Source: Kineococcus terrestris (GTDB lineage: Bacteria; Actinomycetota; Actinomycetes; Actinomycetales; Kineococcaceae). From it: a stretch of 64,000 bases of DNA. Shown piece by piece: positions 1-7,462 of this stretch. The stretch lies in assembly GCF_041020765.1 (NCBI RefSeq), contig NZ_JBEUEJ010000016.1; one strand, written 5' to 3'. The translations under genes and the position numbers were made by a program. Each line of letters opens with the position of its first letter. Position 1 is the stretch's first letter. The notes under the pieces are model-generated. The model made no database searches, was not told the DNA's origin, and was given only the letters and a program-made list of their open reading frames with translations.

Positions 1-146
1 GTCAGGCCGCAGGCGTCGGCGACGTCCTGCACGGCCAGGCCGCGGTAGCCGTGCTCGGCGATGAGGGCCGTGGCGGCCTCCAGGACCTGCCGGCGCCGCT
101 GCTCGGCGCTCATGCGCACGCGCGGACGGGTCGGGTCGGCGGGCAC
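1..146 (-). CDS. TetR-family regulator, N-terminal part only (runs off the left edge)
   Basis: Only the first ~48 codons are in the window. Read on the minus strand they give a typical TetR DNA-binding start: a first helix (QRRRQVLEAATALIAEHGY) followed by GLAVQDVADACG, which is the start of the helix-turn-helix. The start may be GTG at 146 (VPADPTRPRVRM...) or ATG at 113; both are in frame. It is divergent from the GH3 glucosidase gene, with a perfect 20-bp palindrome between them. It therefore probably represses that gene and itself in response to a sugar-type ligand; this is inferred from position. The ligand-binding domain is outside the window. Confidence 0.8.
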   Translation of the reverse strand, partial: MPADPTRPRVRMSAEQRRRQVLEAATALIAEHGYRGLAVQDVADACGL

Positions 147-189
147 GCGCCGTTCCTACCACCCGTAGTGCGCTACTGTCCGCGCGAGC

Positions 190-209
190 TACTGACGAGG
201 TCGTCAGTA
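190..209. promoter_or_regulatory. Palindromic operator between tetR and the GH3 gene
   Basis: A perfect inverted repeat, TACTGACGA-gg-TCGTCAGTA, lies 17 bp before the GTG start of the glucosidase gene and about 45 bp before the divergent TetR start. Its size and position fit a TetR dimer operator. Binding here would block both promoters. Confidence 0.7.
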
Positions 210-225
210 AGGACGACGGGACGGG

Positions 226-2397
226 GTGGGACCGGTGGAGGATCGGACGGGCGCCTTCGGCGAGGCGGTCGAGGCGGTGCGCGCGGGCGCGGACCCCTTC
301 GAGCGGGCGCGCGCGCTGCACGCGCTGATGAGCGAGGACGAGCGGCTGTGGCTGCTGGACGGCGACACGCCGTTCTGGGAGGGCATCGAGGAGATGCTCG
401 ACGGCGGTTACAACACCAGCCCCCTGCCGCACGGCGCCGTGCCGCGCCTCGGGGTGCCGGGGACCCGGTTCGTCGACGGCCCGCGCGGGTGCGTGTCCGG
501 GCACGGCACCGCGTTCCCCGTCTCGATGGCGCGCGGCGCCACCTGGGACGTCGAGCTGGAGGAGCGCGTCGGCGACGCGATCGGCCGCGAGCTGCGCGCG
601 CAGGGCGGCAACTTCTTCGGCGGCGTGTGCGTGAACCTGCCCCGCCACCCCGCGTGGGGCCGCGTGCAGGAGACGTACGGCGACGACCCGCACCACCTCG
701 GGGAGTTCGGCGCCGCCCTGACCCGCGGCGTGCAGCGGCACGCGATGGCGTGCGTGAAGCACTACGCCCTGAACTCCATGGAGAACGCCCGGTTCCACGT
801 CGACGTGACCGTCGACGAGGCCACCCTGCACGAGGTCTACCTGCCGCACTTCCGCCGCGCCGCCGACGAGGGCGTGGCCGCGGTGATGAGCGCCTACAAC
901 TCCGTCAACGGCGAGTGGGCCGGACAGAACCGCTACCTGCTCACCGAGGTGCTGCGCGAGCAGTGGGGCTGGGACGGCGTCGTGGTCAGCGACTTCATCT
1001 GGGGCCTGCGCGACGCGGCCGCCAGCCTGGAGGCCGGGCTGGACCTGGAGGAGCCGTTCGTGCAGCAGCGCGCGCTGCACCTGCGCGACCAGATCGCGGC
1101 GGGCGAGACCTCCTGGGCGGCCGTCGAGCGCGCTGGGGTGCGGCTGCTCGCCGCGCAGCTGCGCTCGTACGCGGTCCGCAGCGAACCCGACCCCGGCCCG
1201 GAGGTGGTGGCGAGCGCCGGGCACCGTGCGCTGGCCCGCGAGGTCGCCGCGCGCGCGATGACGCTGCTGCAGAACGACCCCGTGGACGGCACGCCCGTCC
1301 TGCCGCTGGACCCGGCCGCGGTGCGGCGCATCGCCCTGGTCGGCCGGCTGGCGACGGCCCCGAACACCGGCGACCTCGGGTCTTCGAACGTGCGCCCGCC
1401 GAGCGTCGCGACCCCGCTGGACGGGATCCGCGCCGCGTTCGGCGACGCCGAGGTCCTCCTCGTCACCGACGACGACCCGGCCGCCGCCGCGGAGGCGGCC
1501 CGCGCCGCGGACGTCGCCGTCGTCGTCACGGGTTTCGACGAGAAGGACGAGGGCGAGTACGTCGGTGGCGACACCATGACCGACCCGACCCTGACGGCCC
1601 TGTTCCCGCCCCGCCCGGGAGGCGCGGACGCCGGTGCGCCGCAGGACGCGGTGATGACGGCCGGTTTCGGCGGCGACCGCACGTCGCTGCGGCTGCGCCC
1701 CGTGGACGAGGAGGTCGTGCGGGCCGTCGCCGCGGCGAACCCGCGCACCGTCGTCGCGGTCGTGGCCGCCGGCGCGGTCGTCACCGAGTCTTGGCGCCAC
1801 GACGTCCCCGCGCTGCTGCTCATGTGGTACGCGGGGATGGAGGGCGGGCACGCCCTGGCCGACGTCCTCACCGGCGCCGCGGAACCCACCGGCCGCCTGC
1901 CGTACGCGGTGCCCACCAGCGAGGAGCACCTGCCGCCGTTCGACAAGGACGCCCACGCCGTCACCTACGACCGCTGGCACGGCCAGCGCCTGCTCGACCG
2001 CCTCGGCGTCGAGGCCGCCTTCCCGCACGGTTTCGGCCTGTCGTACACGACGTTCGCGCTGGAGGACGTCACCGCGGGCGCGGGCGCGGACGGCGTCCCG
2101 CAGGTCCGGGCGACCGTGCGCAACACCGGCGCCCGCGACGGCCGGCACGTCGTGCAGGTCTACGGCCGGCGCACCGACGGCGCCCGCGCGGGGGAGAGCC
2201 TGCTCGTGGGGTTCGCGCCCGTCGCCGTCCCCGCCGCCTCGGCCGTCGAGGTCGAGGTCCCCGTCTCGCTGCGGGCGCTGGGCGCGTGGGACGCCGAGGC
2301 GAAGCGCCTCGTGGAGCCCGCCGTCGCGGACGTCGTCGTGGAGGTCGGCTCGCACGCCCGCGACCGGGCCGCGCACGTGCTGCCGCTGGGCGGTTGA
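226..2397 (+). CDS. Glycoside hydrolase family 3 beta-glucosidase
   Basis: A 723-residue protein with the GH3 layout: an N-terminal TIM-barrel domain (about 1-310) with KHYALNSMENAR and the nucleophile motif VVVSDFIWG (Asp near residue 255), an alpha/beta sandwich domain (about 330-590) and a C-terminal fibronectin-III-like domain starting after FPHGFGLSYTTF (about 605-723). The family hydrolyses terminal beta-linked glucose, or sometimes xylose, from oligosaccharides or glycosides. There is no signal peptide, so it is probably cytosolic. GTG at 226 is the start used; a second GTG lies four codons downstream. It is divergent from a TetR gene across a palindromic operator, which suggests substrate induction. 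The exact sugar specificity cannot be read from the sequence. Confidence 0.9.
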   Translation: MGPVEDRTGAFGEAVEAVRAGADPFERARALHALMSEDERLWLLDGDTPFWEGIEEMLDGGYNTSPLPHGAVPRLGVPGTRFVDGPRGCVSGHGTAFPVSMARGATWDVELEERVGDAIGRELRAQGGNFFGGVCVNLPRHPAWGRVQETYGDDPHHLGEFGAALTRGVQRHAMACVKHYALNSMENARFHVDVTVDEATLHEVYLPHFRRAADEGVAAVMSAYNSVNGEWAGQNRYLLTEVLREQWGWDGVVVSDFIWGLRDAAASLEAGLDLEEPFVQQRALHLRDQIAAGETSWAAVERAGVRLLAAQLRSYAVRSEPDPGPEVVASAGHRALAREVAARAMTLLQNDPVDGTPVLPLDPAAVRRIALVGRLATAPNTGDLGSSNVRPPSVATPLDGIRAAFGDAEVLLVTDDDPAAAAEAARAADVAVVVTGFDEKDEGEYVGGDTMTDPTLTALFPPRPGGADAGAPQDAVMTAGFGGDRTSLRLRPVDEEVVRAVAAANPRTVVAVVAAGAVVTESWRHDVPALLLMWYAGMEGGHALADVLTGAAEPTGRLPYAVPTSEEHLPPFDKDAHAVTYDRWHGQRLLDRLGVEAAFPHGFGLSYTTFALEDVTAGAGADGVPQVRATVRNTGARDGRHVVQVYGRRTDGARAGESLLVGFAPVAVPAASAVEVEVPVSLRALGAWDAEAKRLVEPAVADVVVEVGSHARDRAAHVLPLGG

Positions 2398-2479
2398 GCG
2401 GTTCACGCGCGCGCGGGGGCGCCAGCGCTTAGCCTCCCGGAGGCGTGCACGAGGGCGCGCCCAGGACACCGGAGGACCC

Positions 2480-2950
2480 GTGGCAGCGAAGAGGACCGTC
2501 CCGTTCGTGGTGGAGGCCGCCGGCACCGGCGTGGCCCAGCAGCTGACCGTCCCGGGGGAGGAGCAGCACGTCTTCCACGCGGACACGCTGCCGTCCTTCG
2601 GCGGGCAGGACGCCGCGCCCAGCCCGCTCAGCTACGTCCTGGGCGCGCTCACCTCCTGCAACCAGGTGACCGGCAGCCTCGTGGCCAAGGACCTGGGCGT
2701 GCAGCTGGGCCGCTGGACGTTCCGGGTGCAGGGCGACCTGGACCCCTCGGTCATCGCCACCGGTGCGGACGGCAACGCGAACTTCGACAGCGTCAGCGTC
2801 AGCGTGCAGGTGGAGACCGACGCCACGCCCGAGCAGTTCGAGCGCCTCAGCGCCGAGACCGAGCGGCGCTGCCCCGTGACGCAGATGGTCAAGCGCAGCG
2901 GCCTGGAGTTCAGCAGCGAGTGGCGGGCCGTCCCGCTCGAGGCGGCCTGA
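2480..2950 (+). CDS. OsmC-family peroxide-reductase-like protein
   Basis: A 156-residue protein close to the usual OsmC/Ohr length. It has the two expected cysteines: one in the SPLSYVLGALTSCNQVT helix and one in RRCPVTQMVKRSG. OsmC/Ohr proteins reduce organic hydroperoxides with these two cysteines, although the OsmC-like branch also includes proteins without proven peroxidase activity. The start is GTG at 2480, preceded by CCGGAGGACCC. It is a single-gene unit ending 12 bp before a strong hairpin shared with the convergent gene. Confidence 0.85.
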   Translation: MAAKRTVPFVVEAAGTGVAQQLTVPGEEQHVFHADTLPSFGGQDAAPSPLSYVLGALTSCNQVTGSLVAKDLGVQLGRWTFRVQGDLDPSVIATGADGNANFDSVSVSVQVETDATPEQFERLSAETERRCPVTQMVKRSGLEFSSEWRAVPLEAA

Positions 2951-2962
2951 GCTGACGCGCGC

Positions 2963-3001
2963 GGGCGGCGCGGCACCGCCTCAGGCGGTGCCGCGCCGCC
3001 C
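2963..3001. terminator. Bidirectional terminator hairpin between convergent genes
   Basis: Two perfectly complementary 18-nt arms (2963-2980 and 2984-3001) enclose a three-base loop, tca. That loop is the stop codon of the minus-strand gene at 2981-3310, so the right arm is also that gene's last codons. The stem is almost all G and C, with no T tract. Such U-less hairpins are common between convergent actinobacterial genes. Confidence 0.75.
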
Positions 3002-3310
3002 GAACAGGCGCTCGCGCAGGGCGGCGGGCAGCAGCGCCAGGCGGTCGGTGCGCGAGCCGTCGCTCTCCAGCAGCGCGGCCAGGACGTCGAGGTCTAGCCG
3101 GTCGCCCTGGACGACGACGCCGCGGGCGCGGCCGTTGGCGTCGTCGAAGACCACCGCGTCGGTGACGACCGTGGCGACGGGGTCGCGCCCGGGCGGGAGC
3201 TCGTCGCCCCAGACGGCGCGCAGGTCCTCGACCAGCCGCGCCGTGCGAGCGCTCTCACCGAAGGCCGCCGAGTTCGGCTCGTCGAAGGGCACGGAGGCAC
3301 TGTGACCCAT
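2981..3310 (-). CDS. Hypothetical protein, 109 aa
   Basis: Small soluble, acidic protein starting at ATG 3310 (MGHSASVPFDEP). A run like VATVVTDAVVFDDANGRARG suggests a compact alpha/beta fold, and the C-terminus is basic. No recognised domain. A much longer reading frame covers the same strand to 4234, but its upstream part opposes the LuxR-type gene and has shadow-like composition, so I use the ATG. It is divergent from the LuxR-type gene and convergent with osmC. Confidence 0.6.
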   Translation of the reverse strand: MGHSASVPFDEPNSAAFGESARTARLVEDLRAVWGDELPPGRDPVATVVTDAVVFDDANGRARGVVVQGDRLDLDVLAALLESDGSRTDRLALLPAALRERLFGRRGTA

Positions 3311-3461
3311 GCGGGACCGATTCGTTGACCCTCGAACGGGGGGCAAGCAGTGGCGATCGGGCGGATACCGGTGCGACGGCACGAGGACGCCCCCCGGTCG
3401 TCGCCGCGCTCGGCGCGGTCGACCCCTTGTCCGCCTCCGCGACGGCGCCGACGATGGACGG

Positions 3462-4262
3462 GTGCCCAGCGCGGTCGACGACCTGCAGCGGGTGCTCGAC
3501 GCCGCGGTGCCGTGCGCGGCGGCCACCACGTGGAGCGACGTGGCGACCCTCGTGCTGCCGGCCGTCGCGGAGCTCGTCCGCGCCGACGGCGCCGTCTTCC
3601 ACGAGGCCGACCCCGCGCTCACGCAGCAGCTCGACATCTGGTCCGCGGGTGCGGAACCGCCGCTGGCGGTGATGTCCGGGTACGCCGCCGTCATGCCCCG
3701 GCACCCCTTCGTCAAGCACCTGCCGCAGCTGTCCGCGGTCCCGGCCGCGCGCCTGAGCGACCTCGTGGCGCCGGGCACGTGGCGCGCCTCGCCCGTCCAC
3801 CGGGACTGCCTGCGCCACCTGGGGATCGACGACCAGGTCGCGCTCGTGCTGACGGCACCGCCGCACGCGGTGCGCCTGGTCACCGCCCACCGCGCCGGGC
3901 GGCCCTTCACCGAGCACGAGGAGCGCTCGCTCGCGCTGCTCGGCCCCCACCTGCGCGCCACCTTCGACCGGTTGGTCCGCTGCGGCGGCCCGCGCCTGGT
4001 CCTGCGGACCGTTCCCGACCTGCGCTGGGTGGAGGACGTCCTGGCGCCCGCACCGCCGGCCGGGCTGACGCCGCGGGAGCAGGAGGTGCTCACCCTGCTG
4101 GCCGCCGGGTGCAGCAGCGCCCAGGTGGCGCACCGGCTCGGGTGCAGCCCCCGCACCGTCGACAAGCACGCGCAGAACCTCAGCGCCAAGCTGGGCACCG
4201 CGTCGCGCTGGGAGGCGGTGAGCCGCTGGCGCACCAGCGGCGGGCAGGTCCCGGCGCGCTAG
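3462..4262 (+). CDS. LuxR-type transcriptional regulator with GAF-like sensor part
   Basis: 266 residues from GTG 3462. The last ~65 residues form a LuxR/GerE helix-turn-helix (LTPREQEVLTLLAAG, then SAQVAHRLGCSPRTVDKH and LSAKLG). The first ~190 residues look like a GAF-type sensing fold (ATLVLPAVAELVRADGAVF) without receiver-domain acidic residues, so this is not a phosphorylated response regulator. The frame stays open further upstream, but those codons look non-coding and overlap the divergent promoter. Target genes are unknown; the CWB2 protein gene follows 100 bp downstream on the same strand. Confidence 0.8.
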   Translation: MPSAVDDLQRVLDAAVPCAAATTWSDVATLVLPAVAELVRADGAVFHEADPALTQQLDIWSAGAEPPLAVMSGYAAVMPRHPFVKHLPQLSAVPAARLSDLVAPGTWRASPVHRDCLRHLGIDDQVALVLTAPPHAVRLVTAHRAGRPFTEHEERSLALLGPHLRATFDRLVRCGGPRLVLRTVPDLRWVEDVLAPAPPAGLTPREQEVLTLLAAGCSSAQVAHRLGCSPRTVDKHAQNLSAKLGTASRWEAVSRWRTSGGQVPAR

Positions 4263-4364
4263 CCGCGCCTACGCGGTTGTGCGCATCGACGCGGCCGGCG
4301 GCCCGGCCTAGCGTCGGCCCGGGGCGCACCCGCGGAGGGCGCGCACGTCGTCGGGGGGCCCGTC

Positions 4365-7300
4365 GTGGACGTTCGGCAGATTCTGTTCCGCTGGGCGGGG
4401 ACCCTCCTCGCGCCGCTGCTCCTGGTCGGTGCGATCGCCGCACCCGCCCGTGCCGTGGAGCGGGACGGGGCGGCCGAGGCGCCGGCACGGCTCGCGGCGG
4501 GTGCGCCGGTGAGCCGGCTGGCCGGCGCGGACCGGATCGGGACCGCGGTGGCGGTGTCCGCCGGCACGTGGACGTCCTCCCGGGAGGTGGTCCTGGCCTC
4601 GGCGCGCGACTTCCCCGACGCGCTCGCGGCGGGCCCCCTGGCCGCCCGCCTGGACGCGCCCCTGCTGCTGACCGACCCCGCACTGCTGCCGCCGCCCGTC
4701 CTGGCGGAGGTGCGGCGCCTGGGCGCCGAGCGCGTCACCCTCGTCGGTGGCGCCGCCGCGGTGGGTCCGGCCGTCGAGGCCGCGCTGTCCGACGAGGTCG
4801 AGGTCCGGCGCCTGGCCGGACCGGACCGCTACGCCACGGCCGCGGTCCTCGCCCTGGAGGCCGGACCGGGATCGTCGGGGGACGTGGTCCTCGCCGCCGG
4901 CTCGGCCGCCTCGCCCGACCGCGCCTGGCCGGACGCGCTGTCCGCCGGTGCGCTGACGGCCGCTCCCGGGGCCGTCCCGGTCCTGCTGACCACCCCCGAC
5001 GCCCTGGCGCCCGCGGCCCGGGACGCCCTGCCGCGGCTGCTCGGCGACGACGGCGCGGTCCGCGTCGTCGGCGGTCCCTCCGCCGTCTCCGCCGCCGTCG
5101 AGGAGCAGGTGCGCGGCAGCGGGGCCGTGGTCGAGCGGCTGAGCGGCCGCGACCGCTACCTGACCTCCCTGGAATCGGCGGCCGCCGCGCTGCGCGAGCA
5201 CGACGCCGCACCCCGCCCCCTGGTCCTGGCGACCGGAACCGCCTTCGCCGACGGCCTGGCCGCGGGAGCGCTGGCGGCCCGCCTCGACGCCGTCCTGCTG
5301 CTGGTGCCCCCCGGCGACCCGGCGGCCCGGGCGGACCTGCGCGCCTGGCTGGCGGTCAACGGTCCCCGCGTCGAGCGGCTCGTCGTGGTCGGCGGCCCCG
5401 CGGCGCTGCCGGAGGTCACCGCGTCCGGCGTCGGCGCCGCGCTGGCGACCGCTCCGCTGGTCCTGCCGCCGCCCGCCGCGGCTCCGGCGCCGGGGACGCC
5501 GCGGGAGGTCGCCGAGGAACTGGTCCGCGACCTGCGCGCGGGCGACCCGCGGCAGCGCCGGGCAGCCGTGCTGGCCGCCCTGTCGTGGGCGGGTCTCTCC
5601 GTGGCCGGCGCCGACGGCTCGCCTGCCGTGGCCGCCGACCCGGCGGCCGACCAGGGCGTCGTCCTGCCCGCCTGGCAGGCGCTGGCGCTGGCGGAGGCCC
5701 CCGACACCCGGGCCGACGTGCCGTTCCTGACGCTCGTCGAGCAGGCCGCCGCCGACGTGCCCGGCCTGGCGCCGCAGGAGGTGGCCGAGGCGCTGCTCGG
5801 CGGCGTCCTGAACGTCTCTGCCCGGGACGCCCTCGGGCTGCAGCGCTGGTCCGCCCTGTTCTCGGCCGCCGGGCTCGACGAGCGCGGGGGCTACGCGGTC
5901 GAGCAGCGGATGACGGCGCTGCAGACGACGCTGCTGTTCACCCGGCTGGCGGCCGAGTCGTCCGTCGCCGCCCGGACCGGGGCGGACCCCGTGCGGCCGC
6001 TCGCCGGCGCCGCGAACCCGTGCACCCCGACCGGTCCCGCGGCGACCGTCCTCGACAACGCGGCCGTCGCCGCGAGCACGGCCTTCGGCCGGTACTGGGA
6101 GTACGTCGCGAGCGCCGTCCCGTCGGCCGACCGCTTCACGCGCGTGCTGCCGTGGGTGAACAACGCGCTCGCCGCGGTGCAGGTCGTCCTGTCCCTGGGG
6201 CAGGTGGAGCTGACAGCGGAGCTCGTGCCCGCCGCCGACCCGTCGCGCGAGTTCGAGCGGACGCGGGACACCGTGCCGGGCGAGGTCGGCACGGTGCGGA
6301 TGACGGTGCGGACGGGCGGTTCCGACCTCGAGGGCCTCAACTGCGCCCGCATCGTCCTGAACTCCCTGGGGATGGACTTCTCGGTGGCTCCGGGAGGGCC
6401 CGTCGCGGGTGCGCGGATCACCGCGACCGACCTCGCGCCGCAGCTCGTGGAGCACCCGGTCGCCGGGCAGAACCTGGTGGACCGGCGCACCGACGCCGCC
6501 GGTGCCGTCACCGCCCTCGTGCGGGGCCGGGCGCAGCCGTACGACCTGGGGGACGCGCCGGTGCCGGTGGCCGCCCGCCAGTCGTGGCGGGTGGCGGTCA
6601 CCGCCGCGCCCAACGACCTGGTCAAGGACCTGCGCGACACGGTGGCCGGCGGTGTCGGGGGCGGGGTCGTGGGGGCCGCCACGCCGCTGGTGGTGCGGAC
6701 CCTCGCCGCGGCGACCGTGTTCTCCACGTTCACCGCGTGGGCTCCGCTGCGCGACTGGTCGGACGGGCGCGTGCTGGACGTCGCGGTCCGCCTGCGCACC
6801 GACGCGGGGACCGACTACAGCAACGGTGTCACCAGTTGGCGGTGGCGTTCGGACCACGCGCTCTCGGGCACCGTCGCGCTGGACGAGGGCGCCGACGCCC
6901 CGCTCGTCGTGGACGCCGCGTCCGGCTCGGGAGGGTGGACGAACGCCAACGCGGAGAACGTGTGCGACTACTCCGGCGAGCGCTATCCCGGGATCTGCTC
7001 GACCGTCACCACCGTGACCGGGGCCCGCGGCGGCGCTATGAGGGTCCTGTCGGTCGAGGTGGACGAGTTCGGCGCGCCGACCGCCGTGACGCTCACGCTC
7101 GACCCGGCGCCCGTGACCCTGACGAGCACCACCTGCTCGGGCGACTGCGGCCCCGGCGTGGCCGGTCCCGGACGCAGCGACGAGGTCGAACTGACGCTGG
7201 GCGACGTCCTGCAGCAGTACGGGGGAGGACCGCTGCGCATCACGGGTTTCGCCCCCGTGGACGCAGGGTCGGGAGCGGACGCCGTCCACCGCGCGACCTA

Positions 7301-7370
7301 CACCGTCCGCGACGACGAGCACGACCACGTCGTGACGTTCACCGCCCGGCCCGGCGGGCCCGGGAACTGA
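4365..7370 (+). CDS. Secreted protein with three CWB2 cell-wall-binding repeats and a large unknown C-terminal region
   Basis: 1001 residues. The N-terminus is a signal peptide (basic start, hydrophobic LLAPLLLVGAIAAPARA, likely cut after ARA near residue 30). Three CWB2 modules follow, beginning about residues 49, 145 and 255; each starts with a signature such as VSRLAGADR, VRRLAGPDR or VERLSGRDR and contains FPDALAAGPLAA- or FADGLAAGALAA-type motifs plus VVGGPAAL-type ends. In the clostridial S-layer proteins CWB2 modules bind anionic wall polymers. Residues ~370-1001 match nothing I recognise; they hold scattered cysteines late on (NCARI, NVCDYSGERYPGICS, TTCSGDCGP), suggesting disulfide-bonded exported domains. 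Start is GTG 4365. It is convergent with the amidase gene. Confidence 0.85.
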   Translation: MDVRQILFRWAGTLLAPLLLVGAIAAPARAVERDGAAEAPARLAAGAPVSRLAGADRIGTAVAVSAGTWTSSREVVLASARDFPDALAAGPLAARLDAPLLLTDPALLPPPVLAEVRRLGAERVTLVGGAAAVGPAVEAALSDEVEVRRLAGPDRYATAAVLALEAGPGSSGDVVLAAGSAASPDRAWPDALSAGALTAAPGAVPVLLTTPDALAPAARDALPRLLGDDGAVRVVGGPSAVSAAVEEQVRGSGAVVERLSGRDRYLTSLESAAAALREHDAAPRPLVLATGTAFADGLAAGALAARLDAVLLLVPPGDPAARADLRAWLAVNGPRVERLVVVGGPAALPEVTASGVGAALATAPLVLPPPAAAPAPGTPREVAEELVRDLRAGDPRQRRAAVLAALSWAGLSVAGADGSPAVAADPAADQGVVLPAWQALALAEAPDTRADVPFLTLVEQAAADVPGLAPQEVAEALLGGVLNVSARDALGLQRWSALFSAAGLDERGGYAVEQRMTALQTTLLFTRLAAESSVAARTGADPVRPLAGAANPCTPTGPAATVLDNAAVAASTAFGRYWEYVASAVPSADRFTRVLPWVNNALAAVQVVLSLGQVELTAELVPAADPSREFERTRDTVPGEVGTVRMTVRTGGSDLEGLNCARIVLNSLGMDFSVAPGGPVAGARITATDLAPQLVEHPVAGQNLVDRRTDAAGAVTALVRGRAQPYDLGDAPVPVAARQSWRVAVTAAPNDLVKDLRDTVAGGVGGGVVGAATPLVVRTLAAATVFSTFTAWAPLRDWSDGRVLDVAVRLRTDAGTDYSNGVTSWRWRSDHALSGTVALDEGADAPLVVDAASGSGGWTNANAENVCDYSGERYPGICSTVTTVTGARGGAMRVLSVEVDEFGAPTAVTLTLDPAPVTLTSTTCSGDCGPGVAGPGRSDEVELTLGDVLQQYGGGPLRITGFAPVDAGSGADAVHRATYTVRDDEHDHVVTFTARPGGPGN

Positions 7371-7462
7371 GCTCCCGTCCGGTCGCAGCCGGCGCGGCGC
7401 GCTCCACCTCGACGCCGACCCGGACGGCGTTCCCGGCGGCGGGCGGACGGGCGGGAGACGGG

